64,000 bases of DNA from Nematostella vectensis (GCF_932526225.1 NC_064047.1:7439501-7503500), one strand, 5' to 3'. Shown: positions 45,114-59,056, numbered from the stretch's first letter. The notes: generated by a model from the sequence alone, not told the origin. Numbers and translations: made by a program.

Positions 45114-47914
45114 CCTCGATGGTCAAATACACGTTTGGTTGCCAAATGATTGTAAATGAGGTCTAAAATGTCAGAGTCATGTGTCGGAACTGCAAATGCT
45201 TAGAAGGGGAGGGGAATAGGTTTTCCGATCTCAAAATGGCAAGCGGATTATGGATTTAAAGAAAAAATAGAAGGGATTGTCGGATTCTGAAAATCGTGAC
45301 TGCGGATTTTGCCGATTCTTGACATAGTATAAACTCACATATATATACTCACATATATGTTTTTTTTTTATTATCGATTGATTTCTTTTATCATGCGTTG
45401 CGGATTCGGATTGAAGCAAAACTTTGTGCGGATTGGTAGTCTCCCGCGAAGCCGTTCTTTGTTTCGGTAACGTAACGCTCCCATTAGACTAGCGGATTGG
45501 CGGATTTTCGAAGAAAAAAAAAAACGAGCGTACAGGCGGATTTCGAGACTCCTATATATTATTGTCGTGTGACGTAAAAGATAATAAGTACAACCACTGG
45601 AATAAATCCTAAGCTTCTAGGGACTGATATCTATCCTGTTCCATTTTGCCCTTTCATTTCACACCAAAATATTTTGTCTAAACAATATAATACCATAAAG
45701 AGGACTTTTTGTTTACTTTGTGCTTACACATGAAATAATAAACAATGGAAACAATTATATTGTTTATAATGATAACTCACTTTGGTTGTAACAGCAAATT
45801 TAATCCTAACAGATAGTATATTGAGGGCAGTCAAGGCTATTTTCAACTCCAACGCCCATTTACTTTTATGGAGTCACCTCCCCCGCCTGGAAAACTTGTG
45901 TTTCTTATATTTTATTACCCAATTAGTGTTATAATATGGCATTTATACATTTTTACATAGCATTTTTTATAATTTTGTTCTAATGGTAGTTTATTTTTTT
46001 TGCTGTCACAAGACAAATGAACATGCCATCCATCAGGCATCGCAGTCAACCCTACGCGCAGGGTCTACTTGGAAAAAAAGGGCACCGAACCCTTTTGAAT
46101 TAATGCCACATCAATTCTTATATCGACAGCAAATTCAAAATTTGCAAGCGGAAAACCAGTGTATTGATCATAAATCATCATGTAGTCACAGTTAATATGT
46201 GGTGTCTAGCTATCATACCAAGAAAAATAGTATCATGGGATCTCAAACAATGATGCTGTACAGGTTGCACCTTTCACACCTCTGTGAAAGAATCGCCATG
46301 ATATGTTGGTAGACATATAACAAGATTCTGAATTTATTGACACAGAATTAAAACCAAGTTTGAACCACAAAAGAGCCGAGGCATTCAACTAGAAAAAAAC
46401 AGTACCATATATCATTGGAATCTCAAAAAATATGAGCTACGCCCTCCAAGATTCTATTTAAACAATATGTCGGTGTGCCTTCTGCTAAACGTATTCTTAT
46501 TTTGTTACCACTTTTTTGTTTATTTCTCCTTATATATCTCTGTGGCTAATTTAGGTATAAAATATCGTGGCGCTTGGTGAATACTGGGTATAGCTACAGC
46601 TCTTGTCGTCGTTAGACGATAAGATTCTATTTTGTTTTTTTAATAATAATTATCCGATATTGTAATGCGGCCAAAAGAAAATGGACCTAGAAAGTTCGGG
46701 TTAAAGGTGCCCTTACCGGAGCATGCTGCGGAAAAGGGAAAATACATTATATAAATCCCTGTAGAGCCTTACTGCGGTTATATTGAGAGAGAAGGCGAGG
46801 AGTCATTTCTATCTGCACAGACAAAACTTTTTCTGAAGGTAAGGTCTAAAAAGGAAGGAAAAGGAAAAGTGGAAAGTATAAAAACTATTTGTGGGTATTG
46901 GTGAGAGTGCTGTATTTTTATTTTCATGCACAACAATTGTTGTGTAACAATATTTTGTTACATTTATATAGCACAATTATCAACTGGGCATTTTCAACTG
47001 CGCTGTACTATTCGATGCATCCGGGAATCACTGTTAACTAGTTTAATAAGTTTTAATCTCATCGAAAAGGAGGCAGCTAACCAATAAAAGGGGTGCCTTT
47101 CCCAATTCTCTAAAACCTTTCAAACCAAAATGGCACTATAGATTTTATGCCTCTTTTATGTTAGGAAAACCGCAGATCTTTTTGTAATTACGAATAGAAA
47201 CATGACCACCCATTTTTACTGTTTCTGTAGAAAAATGATGAAAAGCACAATGAACCTTTCTAAATCGTGAATACGCGAAGCGTAAGAATGACTTTTTGTC
47301 AGACCTCTTCAAATATCACAACTTTCTACCAATCAAAACGAACGTTATACATGCTAGCTTATGAGCTTTCATAGGTAGCCCAGGCTCAGGGCGAGTGTAG
47401 GTTTATTACAGAGTTTGTATGAGGGAACTGAGCTTGTTTACAGTTCTTCTTGAAATATATATATTCTGGTTAATTTTTTGCATGTTTTTTTGTTTTCGGT
47501 GAGTGAAAAACCTATGATGAGATAATGAAGCGTTGCACGAGCGACAAGAAAACATGGCCATATGAGAAAAACTGCATATCTTATTTTGCAACGGCAATGG
47601 GTCCAGTGCAGCATTTGCAGTGTTACTTGCTTTTGGAGGTGGCGAAAAACTCAAAACCAAACCCGGTTGCCTTGTGCCGATAATATACGCTAGTGTGAAC
47701 ATGAATTTTGTGGTGAAATTCACGTTTGGTTTTCAAATGAGCTAGACCCTGCCTGAGATCTGCAATTTGTTTGGGCCCTTGGCTTAGCAAGAAAAAGAGT
47801 TAACCGCTTCAGGGCCACCCATACTTTTTTCCCGTACACGACGAGTAACACAGACACAGAGAGATAAGTAATCAAAATTATAAAACTAGAGGATAATTGT
47901 CCTTTTGATTGCTG

Positions 47915-47953
47915 AAATCTGGATCACAATCACGAAGATTGTGATCCAGATTT
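47915..47953. repeat. Perfect 17-bp hairpin, duplicate copy
   Basis: Identical stem and loop to 3187-3225. Confidence 0.7.
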
Positions 47954-49193
47954 GACAGAATGACAGAAAAAGCTAGCAATTCTTTTCTAAAAATAAAACA
48001 AACAAAAAATATTTGTTTTTTTCCAAAAAATGCCGAAAAATGTTAAATAGAGAAAAACCAAATGTTCGGACTTGTCTCAATTACACATATGCTTTATTGT
48101 AAATCGACATGGTAAAAATATCATGACATTCAATGACAGAGATAAAGATATTTTAAAGTAAGAAAACAAAATTTATCTTCATGGGAAGCCGGTCAAGTGT
48201 CGCGATTTGTAGGAGACGATTTCCATCAATTGTTTCAAACTACTTCCACTTTAAAATAGATTAAAGCAATCAAGGTAAATACCTCGAGTCCATTCATGAG
48301 TGTCTAGAGCAGGTTCAATTACGTCTTGAAGTAAACAGTGAGTCTCTAAAGCAGTTAGCAGATAATTCTTATCAATCAGGTGTCTCGGGTCTCTTCGGGT
48401 CGCAAATATAAACACGAGTAAAAACAGCGAAATAAATCCAACCTGAAATGATTTCGCACCATTACTGGGTAGAAATTAAGGCTGTGGTAAAACATGCAGT
48501 AATGAAATCGCGAATCTGCCTTTCAACAGGACAAATAACATGTATCTGAGAGCTGGAATCTCAAAATCCAAGATGGCGGCCAGGTATTCTGGTAACTAAG
48601 CATTTCGGTGATGTAGGATGGCAGGCTAGATACTTCGTGTAAGAAAAAGGCCTATGTAAGGCCGGAATGAGTGCACTGAAGAAAGAGACACACAATGGCA
48701 TATGGGCTTCCTGGTTATTGCGCAATAATGCCCGTTGTTTGCCAGTTGCATTTGATAACTGGGCTTCCACAGGTATCCCAATAATAAAGATTATAAGGGG
48801 TTTTGGAGTCACTTAAACCCTTCAACCCTTGGAGGTTATTTAGGTTACTTCTCGTTATCGTGTCGTGTCGGGTCCCGGGATCAGTTGGGGGAATTTTGAG
48901 GTCCTGTACAGTAAACCCAGTTCGGCACTCACAAAGCCAAAATAGAAGGCATTTCGGCAGTTGAAATCAGTACCGCACGTAGCTATTTTCAGCACTCAGC
49001 ACCTCTTAGGTCAGTACCACAAATATTTTGGTACCTCATAGCTCAAAATGGATTTAAAGCCATTTTGGTTTTTAGGGCCATAATGGTTCTTTTGATTTTT
49101 ACAGTGTAGCAAGACACTAGAAGAGCACAGAAACTCCTGAAAGCTTTTACCGACACAAAGTCTAAATCTCTGACAAAGTTATCGCCGATCGAT

Positions 49194-52100
49194 ATGAAGA
49201 CGCATCTCCTATCACATCTCGTTGTGCTGTGGTGCGTTACCCTCTGTGCTCTGGCATCAGAAAAGGAAATTCAAGACCAGGAACTAGGGACCAAGGACGA
49301 GCGGGACTATCAGTTGGAAAAGCGTGCAAGCGATGATCTCGAAAAACGTCTAAAAAAACTGGAGGAAAAGTGAGTAAATTCGACATTCGAAACCGAGTGT
49401 ATGTTGCATTGAATTGTGACAGTTACTTGATTTTTTTTTCTTTTTCTTTTGGATTGGAATTGAAGACTGGGATTCCCTAGAATTTAAAAGAACATGTTCA
49501 GCCTTTGGTCAACAACACCATAAAACAGTGACATCTGAAGAAACAAACCACCCATTGCCCGCTTAGCTTACTAGGGGCAATTATTGTATTCAAAGTTAAA
49601 GTTAAAGGCCCATGAACCACGATCGAAAGTCGTCTTTTCGGTCAATGAAATACAACTGTATGAACAGTATATTATTTTGTGGCAGTGAGCGTTGCGTCTG
49701 GCGGCGTTTAGAGAACAATTTCCATTCACCGAATGTTACGTTTACCCTTTGTTCGTAATCATTCAATGTGGCAAGCGTAGCTGAAACATACAATAAACGA
49801 TATATTTACCAAAATAAGTTGAAAACTTAATTGATTCTCTGTTCGTAGATTAACATCATTGTTTTCAGGAAACTAATTGAGAATGCCCAAGGCTAATATA
49901 TATTTCTATCACATTAATATATATCTATAATGAAATCATTCTTTTATTACTTGTTTGTCTGCCTTATGGCACACATATATTGCTTCAATTCAGGCCCTCA
50001 CCCAGGATTTTTCACGGGGGGGAGGGGGGGGGGGTGCGAAATCCGAAAAAATGGACCTAATTTTTCAGTGGGGGAGAGGGAGGGAGTTCTCTGATACAAT
50101 TCTAAACACCTCCGAAAGAACAAATAGGGATTTTTTATGCCTTTGCAGTATCTTCAAGGGACGTTTATAGTCGGATTTGGCTACATACCAGAGTGATCTA
50201 GCTTATGATTTTTAGTTTTAGTCTATTGAGAACCAAGAGTGGACTTCTAGCCGTTGTGGGGGGGGGGGGGGGATGGGTGCGTTCGCACCCCTACACAACG
50301 GCCCCCTGCACACCCCTGGGTACAAGCCTGCAATTGCTTTATCTAGCTTAGCATTTTTCTCCATCATTTTTTTTTTCAGAATCGATGCTCTTTTTAAAGG
50401 AGGGGTAACTGTCCCGTGGCTTAGAGGTAAGGCAGAGTCGTTGTCAGTTACACATTTATTATTGTTTCAATTCAACCTAACCCTAACGAAAAATTATCAT
50501 TTTTAGTCGATTGGTTTGTTTTATTGGTTTGCATAGATCCTATTGCCTGTTCTATGTTTCGCTGTTTTATTTTTATTCAGTTTTAGTTTTTTATTTCTCA
50601 TTGAACTTCTATGTATCTTACAGGCAGGGATGGACGCGATGGAAAGCCAGGTGGGTAATAAACTAGACCCTGTGCGCAGACGTTTATCTCACCCTGTGTT
50701 GTGACATGTATGACAAATAAATCATTTCTTACAAAAAAAAGTTCGCTATAGAAAAATATTACACTCGTTATCAGTCACACGTGCACCCTGTGCCTTTCGT
50801 CACAACTGTGTTTTGGTGGACGTCAATCATGACTTGCATTTTTCCAATTCTTCATCTGTAAGAGCTGTCACAGATCGATCACAACTAAAACAACATCAAA
50901 GTGGATCGCCTTCTTAGCTACAGTCACCAAGAAAATACCAATAAACACAAAACCAGCAGTTAGTACGACATGTTTCTTGGCTTTTCATTGTTGTTGATCT
51001 AGTGCGTACTTGCGTATGTACATCTTGTCTGCTTTCTTGACGCCTGGTACTTTTCGGCGCTCTCTCATTGGTTAGCGGTCTAACGGCCGCCGTAACTGCG
51101 AAATGGCTTCCGTCAACAACCAGTCGCGACTCGGAAACGAAAATCATAAGGTGCACGTGTGACTGAAAAACGAGTATAAAAGTGACATATCACAAAATGA
51201 TATTGTTTTTTAAGTGAAATTATCGTGGAGTCCACGAGAAGTCCTTTTGAGTAGTCCTTATCCATCATTTGGCTGTTAGAACTTCAAAAATTGTTGAACT
51301 TACCGTCGTCAACGACATGGAGTCATGGTATTGGCCACCAGTTTGTTTTAGTCGAATTTATCGAAGGATTCTTTCCAACATAGATGATGTAATAGATGTC
51401 CTCAAGATTTTCATGATTCATGACATTTTTTACAAACAACTCCTTGAATGAAAACGTTCCCCTGCTAGCAGGGAGATGAGAACGCTTTGCTTCAATCAAT
51501 TTAATAAAAAAATCTCATGAAGAATGAGGGAGAGTTTGTCGTTTTCAAGAATATACTTTACAGGAGGAATTAAAGTGATCATTTCTAGCAGGATGAGTCT
51601 CGTGTATTTCTATTGTTGTCAGTATTGTGTCCATCCCCAAAAGCACATACTGTGAACTTGTCTCCCTCTGTGGAATTCATTAAACCCTGATGCCTAGCGT
51701 AAAAAGTAATATAGGCAATTAGGATTATTTCTTCATTCCTTAGCGCTCAAGCCCTTTAACTCTTGAAGCATTCTTGATGCAATCTGACTAAAGTGGTCGG
51801 GAGTTCAGTCAGCACTATTATGACAAGTATCACCGGTATTAGGTTTTGCGTTAGTTATTACAATTTGCGGCTTACGGTGCAGTATTTTCAAATAAACGGT
51901 GGGTGGTAACAGGAACTCTTAGAAATCATTTTCTAAAAGAGCAATGATCATAATATTTCTTCTTTTTTTTCGTTGAGATCGGTTTGGTTTATTTTCCCTT
52001 TCATTTGTTTTAATGTTTCGTCCTTATCATTGAAGTTTTTAATCTTTTTTTCAGGCAAGGATGGACGCGATGGAAAGCCAGGTGGGTAATAAACTAAAAC

Positions 52101-55100
52101 CTGTGCGCCGACGTGCATTTGAGCCCCTGTTTCGTGACAGGCATTAAAAAAAAAACACACACACACACATTTGAAATTATTATGACAATTACAAGTATCA
52201 CCGGTATTACATTTTGAGTTATTATTACATTTTGCGGGGTGCGGAGCAAGATTTTAAAATAAATGATAAAGGCAGTTTTATGATTGTACTAAGTAAAGTA
52301 AACATCTTTGAATTACCCATGATCCACAGGTAGAGATGGAAAGGACGGTAAACCAGGAGTGAGCGATTTCTGGTTAGGAGGACGTGCACTGCGGCGCTCG
52401 CCGAAAAAAATAATTCTAAACCCATCAGCGAATCCGTTAACTAAAAATTTTTAACCCGAATAGCCTGGCAGCAGAAAATCAAGCCGCTCCACCTTTACGG
52501 GAGTATCTACCCGAGGGTGCGCTGGGGTTGGGATTCGTTGTAAAGGCCGCGCACATTTGACCGTTTGTGCACTTAGTTGCGGGGTGTTGTCCGCCGCATT
52601 TATAACACTTATTTTCGAACCTGCACCCGCCAAGTGTACTTGGTCCCAGGGCTACCTATTGGCTGCCCGTAGCCGAAATTTTTGTTGATCGTAATAATAC
52701 CGATCCCCGCAAAACTACGCTGTAATCACGCGAACCGTTTCGCCGTACGTTTCGCCGTATCGCTTGATACTTCACCCAGACCATATTTAAGACTCCATTG
52801 TCAAGACTCCATTGTCAGGTCAGAATATTTTTGAGAGTTTTACGATTTTATTTCGTAGTAAAGTGAACGGCTTATTTCAATCCCATATGTTTACTGTAAA
52901 CCATGGCACACACAACGTAACGTGAACCACTATTATTTATTCATACACACAGTGAGCTTGGGGTACCTGTGGTTGAGGCTGGGCCGTTTTTTGGGGGGGG
53001 ACATTTTAAGGCTGAATATGTTCTTAACGATGTTCTTAAATTTTAGTGTATATAAGAAAATAATACCCAATGAATTATTAGGAAGAGAATTACACTAGTG
53101 ATCAATAGCAATAATAAGGTTGTTACTATGAGCACAATTTCATTCTGCAATTTAGAACGCATCAGGGCTTAGGCTCGATTTCCACATGGTTTCTGTGAGC
53201 CCGCAGTATGTTAGTAGGGTCGATGAGGCCTAGCGACGGCTGGAAATCGAGCCTAATCAGGGCTAAAAAAAGTCTCAGCAGTGCTATCTGAGCCTCGGCA
53301 TGTTCTTAAAATTAGATGAAATCTCAGGCTGGACGTTTTTATAAAAAAAAAAGGTTCTTATATTGTATCCAGTAGGATAATGTTTTCAATTACCCATAAT
53401 CCACAGGTAGAGATGGAAAGGACGGTAAACCAGGAGTGAACGGTGAGTGCTAATAACTCTTTAGAAATTAGTCTCTAAGCAATGATCATAATATTTCTTC
53501 TTCTATTCTCGATGAGATTTAGTTTCCTGTTCTGAAGATACTCTCAATTTGCTTGCATTAATTTTTATTGATATCTTCAAGGCCCTAAAGGAGCGCCCGG
53601 TGCTCAGGGAGGGACTGGTGCGAGGGGTCCCCCCGGTCCCAGGGGGTCCTCTGGTGTACAGTACGTGCGATGGGGGAAGACCTCGTGCCCACGCTCTGCG
53701 CGGCTTGTCTACAAAGGTGAGATCTTCGTCCTGTTCGCTAGTCTGCTAAGAGCGACTACTAAGCAGACTACCTGTGTTGAAGAAATAGAGCTTTATTTAT
53801 TTAAACAAAAAACGAATAATAACAAGTCTTGGAAATATAAAAAGAGCAACATTTCAAATATACTGGAATTTTGATATTGATTGTAAAGTTACAAATGTCA
53901 CGTGACTTATCATACATTCGCTTTCCGCGCATGTAGAATAATAGTAAGGCTGTTAAGGGTGTTGGGACATATCTCGTTACTTAGACCCTGTCCCCACGTA
54001 TACGTTTTCGTTTGAAAACGCAACCTTTTTGCTCCGTTTTTAAAAAGATTCGCGTCCCCACGAAGCGTTTTCATTTTTATACTACCCGTCCCCACGAAAA
54101 CGCAAAAACGATACGAAAACGATAACAAGTTCTACAGCGCATGCGTACTCGCGCGCCAAGTGGACTGGATCTGAGTTATCACGCCATCGTTTTCGAAAGG
54201 TTCCGTTTTAGTCCGTCCCCACAGCCCTGAAAGGGTATCGTTTTCAAATTGTTCCACTCTGGATACCGTTTTCAAACCGTTCCGTTTTTGGAACATATTA
54301 GTCAATCTTGTTTTAAAAACTGTCGTTTTTCGAGCTTGCTCGGTCATTTCCTTATAAGGCCTTACATATCATATTTGGGAGTCCGCTTCAATCATTTTTA
54401 TCTCTTTTTATCGCTCTAGAGCTTTGTAAATCGAGAATTTTCACGTAAACTTGCAGGAATTTGTGTTTACTACGATTTTGCTGGCAGCCATCTTGGAAAT
54501 GGAGCCTAGTCCCTAACGTTTTAGAAAATCTCAGTTCTCCCGCGCGCACGCCCCAGGCTCTTGAAGACCATTTAGAAAAACGACAACCATTGATTGATAT
54601 GAACGTTTTTGCGTTTCCGTGTGGATGATACCCGTACCCTAACAAAAAAGTTGCGTTTTCAAACGAAAACGGATACGTCGGGACGGGGTCTTAGCGATTC
54701 GGTTGTTAGGCGCGCGCGCGATCATCCGGGAACTTTACACTTTCAGGTGGTAAAATCAATTGGCTTCAAAAACAAACGCCTGAAATTGTCGAGAAAAACG
54801 TAATAAACAGCTAATAACGTAAAAATAAAAATGGGCAAGCATGATTTTTCTTTTAGAAGCACCTACTTTGCGGTTTGAAGTGCTGATTTGAGCAAGAAAA
54901 GAGTTGTTTCAATGCATATTTCACTGTTAAAAAGCGGGAAACGTCGATATTTTGATAACAAAATTCTATCACAACATCTGCCTTAGTTACCACGCTTTGT
55001 GAAGCGTTTTTCTCGACAATTTCAGGCGTTTGTTTTTGAAGCCAATTGATTGCGCATGCGTAGATAATTTTAATTCCGGTTTGCGTTTCCAACTCTATAA

Positions 55101-56145
55101 TCTTTGAGAAGAATTGACGGGTCGTGATTTTTTGAGAGAGCATATTCACCTAGTTGCCGTCTACAAAACTACGAATCGATTTCCCGATATTTTGAAAATT
55201 TAAGAAGTTATTTAAATAACAGTGGAAAAATAAAAAAGGAAGTTGTGCGAAAATTGTATTTTTCAGCAGAATCCAAAACGTATAAGTAACTTTTTAAGCA
55301 CCCTCATAAATAATGTTAAAAAGCTACATGGCTTAACAGATACTTCAACATCTAAGATGTTTTCTATTCTGACGTCATCACATGGCGTCATCACCTGATG
55401 ACATCTTCAAAATTTAGATGTTCATAAACGGTACCCTGCTTAAATATATCCTATTTCACCAATGTTTGGCGGATTTATAGCGTCTGGAAGTTTTCCCAGC
55501 AACGGCCTCAGAGTATTGTCCCAACACCCAAGGTTGCTTCGTGAAAAAGAACTCGCGCGCTCCCTGTGTGTCCGATCGCCGCGACGCCCTGGGGGCAAAG
55601 TTAGCATGGGGCAAGTGAGCCGTGTTTGCCATGTCATATACTATAAGTTCATTTACCTCTTAGGCCGTGTTGGCGGGGAGCACTTTACCCACTCTGGCGG
55701 TGCGGCGCAGTACGTGTGTCTCCGCGAGAAACCCCAGTACATAAACTACACCCCAGGACATCAGGCCAGCGGCTACATGTACGGCGCCGAGTATGAAGTC
55801 AGTGACCGCAGTCCCTTCACACGTGGAAAAGCCCTACATGACCACGATGTCCCGTGCGCCGTGTGTTACGTCCCGTCCCGCAGCACCCAGCTCATGATAC
55901 CCGCAGTCGCCCGCTGTCCCGCGGGGTGGTCCCGCGAGTACTATGGCTACCTGATGACGTCGTATTACGGTCACAAGCACTCAAGTCAGTTCGTGTGCGT
56001 GGATCACGATGCCGAATATATCCCGGGTAGTGGCGCTAATCTTAACGGAGCACTGCTGTACCCCGTGGAAGGGGTGTGTGGGTCACTACCGTGTCCCCCG
56101 TATGTAGCAGGGCGTGAGCTGACATGCGTAGTCTGCACCAAGTGA
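49194..56145 (+). CDS. Short-chain collagen C4-like protein, copy C
   Basis: Exons are 49194-49369, 50380-50426, 50624-50650, 52055-52081, 53407-53442, 53582-53716 and 55664-56145, giving 310 codons with stop, all GT-AG, with the Gly-X-Y exons in phase 1. It has a signal peptide, an EKR dibasic site, 18 Gly-X-Y triplets (three more than copy B, from the extra 27-bp exon) and the cysteine-rich terminal domain ending VVCTK. Compared with B, changes cluster at the start of the terminal exon (HFTHSGG for FYDHPGG), while the VPCAVCYVPSR and ARCPAGW cores are the same. A broken duplicate of the 36-bp exon lies at 52330-52365: it keeps its acceptor but has no donor, so it should be skipped. B and C look functional and are likely partners or paralogues in the extracellular matrix. 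Confidence 0.9.
52330..52365 (+). pseudogene. Broken duplicate of the 36-bp collagen exon
   Basis: The acceptor CCACAG and the coding part for RDGKDGKPGV match the good exon at 53407-53442. The last bases are changed (GTGAGCG) and the GT donor is replaced by ATTTCTGG, the edge of the retroelement-derived insert. Block A retains only this broken version (7574-7609). Confidence 0.8.
52451..52690 (-). pseudogene. Retroelement gag zinc-knuckle fragment, copy in unit C
   Basis: On the minus strand CYKCGGQHPATKC forms a complete CX2CX3HX4C knuckle. The reading frame is short and surrounded by non-coding sequence. It corresponds to 7690-7961 in unit A. Confidence 0.6.
53161..53264. mobile_element. 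86-bp MITE with ATCAGGGCT target duplication, copy in unit C
   Basis: The direct repeats at 53161-53169 and 53256-53264 flank the same element as at 8410-8495. Confidence 0.7.
53981..54693. mobile_element. Foldback element with GACCCTGTCCCCACG ends
   Basis: The left end TTAGACCCTGTCCCCACGTA then CGTTTTCGTTTGAAAACGCA is inverted at the right as TGCGTTTTCAAACGAAAACG then CGTCGGGACGGGGTCTTA. TTA at both edges is a likely target duplication. Internal CGTTTTCG/CGAAAACG motifs recur many times. No transposase was seen. It lies in the last intron of collagen C; the rest of that intron (54694-55663) holds no gene I can recognise. Confidence 0.8.
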
Positions 56146-56256
56146 TTGTTGTAACTCTTTTATGACTGACGGAATAATAGTAAAATAACTGTAACTTGTT
56201 GGGTAAACAAACTGTTCTTCTCGTTCCACATCTGTTGTATGACTGATTGAATGATA

Positions 56257-56262
56257 AATAAA
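56257..56262 (+). terminator. Polyadenylation signal of collagen copy C
   Basis: AATAAA lies 112 bp after the stop; a nearer AATAAT at about 56173 is an alternative. Confidence 0.45.
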
Positions 56263-56524
56263 GGAAAAAAGATGAAGCGCTTTCGAGGTGTTTCTCGTTT
56301 TGAATGCGACTTATTGGGTGAGCAAATGTGCATTAGAAATCTGAGTACAGGGTTGCTGCCCACGTTTGGTTATGAGGGGGGTGGGGTCTCACGTTTGTAG
56401 ACAAATGGATAGCGTTGGATAACACCCTTTTAAAAGCGATATGAAACCGCTTGGTAAATTATTGGCAACTTCATCTTACAAGATGACAAAATTAAGACCT
56501 TGACATCCCCATTTAGTTAGCTTT

Positions 56525-57120
56525 AACCCATTGACCCATTTTTGAGCTGAATTTACGAAAATTTAACGAAAACAGATACCTCCCTCTTATTTTGACTTTT
56601 TTCACAGCCCGTCAAAGTGAAACACCGCTGCGCCTAGTCAGCGGTATCCAAGCTTTTTAACAGTGCATTGCGGACCCATCTCTAATCCCTCATCGTTGTG
56701 CTGAAGCCAGCACAATTAGATGGTTGCTTGTATTTTTCAATCAAAAATACAGCTATGAGCATATCGGGAATGTGATGTGCTTATGGATATTTGCAAGCAA
56801 AGCTGGGTTCATGAGGATTTTTTCTTGTTTGGGTTTTTTATGGATGTGAAAATCATTTTCTAATGCTGTCTTTTCTGAAACCAAATTGATCCCAAACTTG
56901 TTTACACTGCTATTCTGGGCTGTATGACCTGGAATTGATTTGTTTGGCTTTGGGGTGAAAAAACCATCTGACTTTGGGGAGAGGTCTCCCCTCGTGATTC
57001 CCAGAATGCTTCACCATCCGCAATGGCATTGAAGATGGTTTCACAAACCTTCATAAAGGGGACATTGTGTTTTGAGGCTATGAAAAAAAAGATCAGAATA
57101 AAGGTATCTATTTGATACTA
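56525..57120. repeat. Dispersed repeat, first copy
   Basis: Shares an ordered set of diverged motifs with 59475-59935: ACCCATT-A--TTTTGAGC, a run of C and T with TTATTT, TTTTCAGGA/GACCTGGAA-TG, TTTG-TTTGG, GGGGA-A, GATTCCCA-AATGC and AATAAAGGTAT. No coding capacity was seen. Confidence 0.5.
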
Positions 57121-58920
57121 TCTGATTTATTTTCCTTGTGTGTTATTTTGAGCGTTTTGTTAAAAGGGGTGATTCTGCTTTTTTTTTCTTGTTCGATTTG
57201 AAATTTGCCAAAGAACCTGAGCTATGAATATCTTCAAGACCATTTATCCCTTAGACTGATGCCTGAGTATCTTCATCTTGTTGTGTTTATTTTGCTTTTA
57301 GGGAGTGTTCATTCAATAAACCGAGGGGGGAGGAAAGATATTGAGGGGGGCGCCGAAAAATTTTAACCACCAAAAGGGGGGACTCCGAAAAAAAAGGTAC
57401 TCGGTGGGGCTCTGAATTTTTTAGGAGCCGAACGTTACAGCTTTAATAGTTTAATGATATGATCTAATTTGTAGCGCAAATACAGATTGAATATTAAACC
57501 AAATGACCAATTTTTAAAACTTTTGTCTTTATAAACTATAATACAGATACTTCCAGCGTTCAGTACTGTATATAAAAGTTGGATTTACCGATACAGTTTA
57601 TTATCAGTTAACAGGAACAAATGGAAACAAACTTCTAAACAGTGCTGGAGCATGTGGGGTAGCGATGGGTACCTCGAAATTTCGAAAGTCCCGGCGTTTT
57701 TTAGGCAAGTCTCGAAGTCTCGTTTTTTCCAAAAATTTTAGGGGTCCTCGGAACCTCGTTTTTTTAAGCGGGGTCTCGGATTTTTTAAAAACGCGATCTG
57801 GTTGAGGTTGTTACCATGCTACGGGTTTCCCCTTCTTTTTCGTAGTGTAGCAAGAATGAATTTTAACTTTACTTCTTTTTTCAACTGATATTTATGACAT
57901 ACTTCGAGCAAGTTATATGAAAACAATCTCGAAAAAAAAGCTCAGGCTCGGTTGTTAAGAGACCGGAAAAGCTTGGGCTCCGATTCCAAGGAATGGCCTC
58001 TACAGTATAGGCAGGGGGCACGTGCCCCCCCCGCCCCCCCCCCCCCCCCAATATTAAAAAATATATAAGGAAATGACAAGCTACGACTATGCTTCTAGAA
58101 ATACAATACATTGCAACACAGCCAAAGAAGATTACTCTTTGATTTTTCAAACAAAAATATTTATATAAAATAATGCTATAATGAACATACACAGATGTAA
58201 TATTAAATAGAAAAAAAAAACAAGATCAATTCTCTCTCTTTTTAAGGGGGTCGAAATCTTTGTTGCGACAGAATAGCATCCAAAGCCATATTGCTGTAAA
58301 CGATATGTCAGCATATCTGATTGATCGGGGCAGCTATATCACTTACAGGTGGTTCTCACACTAGGGTAGATTGCACTCTTTTAGTAGTGAAACAATGGAA
58401 AAATTACGATGGTTTGATTTTGACTTTTCAGGAAGAAATTTTACATCAACACTGGTGCGATTATTTACAACATCCAGGGTTCGCGGGTTCTCATGAGTTC
58501 GGGCGCTTTGCCTGGTTGAGTTGGTCTTTTGCTAGTTGCTGGATCTCTGATACTCGATTCTGTCGGAAAAGCAAAGCAGGAATAGATATCAGATTTTAAA
58601 ACAATCGTAAGGACAACAGCCTGGACATGATACAGGATTGTGGGCGGGGGTAGGGGTAGGGGTAGGGGGGGGGGGTAGGTGTTCGTTTGACCATTTACTC
58701 TTAGGGAGCTAGTTGTAGCTCGCAGTGGTAATTTTCTTTCATTAGAGCAGACCTTCCAGTCGAGTGGGGGGTTCTTCCGAATCCACCCCCCCTGTCAACA
58801 GGACTGTGATAGATATCAAAGGCCATATTAAAGTTAGTAAAGCCCAGTAATCTGATTTACAAACACTTTTCCGATCGTTGTTGTTATAGATTCCCAGCTC
58901 AAAACCCGTGTAGATAACTC
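57121..58920. other. Intergenic with G/C-run transposon debris, no gene seen
   Basis: Holds several G- or C-rich low-complexity stretches (57325-57400, 58018-58050, 58637-58678, 58780-58795) and short open frames without recognisable motifs. The last exon of NDC80 should lie in or near the right part of this region, but I could not identify it. Confidence 0.4.
58637..58678 (+). repeat. G-run cluster with G-quadruplex potential
   Basis: Four or more runs of GGGG separated by TA (GGGTAGGGGTAGGGGTAGGG) form a canonical intramolecular G-quadruplex pattern. Confidence 0.5.
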
Positions 58921-58987
58921 AAAAAAACATTCATTTTGCGTTCCATGATGAGGTTGTCGGTTCTCCTAAGTGACTTACCTTCCCCTT

Positions 58988-59056
58988 TAGCCTGCATAGC
59001 AAGCGTTTCTACATTCTTCGCTCGAAACTCCACAGAAACGCTTGCTACGCAGGCTA
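58988..59056. mobile_element. 69-bp foldback element
   Basis: The arms TAGCCTGCATAGCAAGCGTT(TCT) and (AGA)AACGCTTGCTACGCAGGCTA are 23 bp with one mismatch, around a 23-nt loop. Confidence 0.7.

Larger units (their letters stand above)
43018..46003. repeat. Second unit of the 3-kb tandem duplication
   Basis: Colinear with 40020-43017 with scattered substitutions and small indels, and carrying the same two MITEs at 44503-44667 and 44883-45113. Non-coding as far as I can see. Confidence 0.85.
38602..54324. repeat. Large segmental duplicate of 1-9340
   Basis: The two blocks are colinear and in the same orientation, with the same MITEs, hairpin and collagen exons. Differences are a local 3-kb expansion here (40020-46003), a 218-bp stretch holding the intact 53407-53442 exon that is missing in A (between 8539 and 8540), and small indels. 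Beyond 54324 the blocks diverge until 56544, which matches A again from 9343. Confidence 0.9.
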
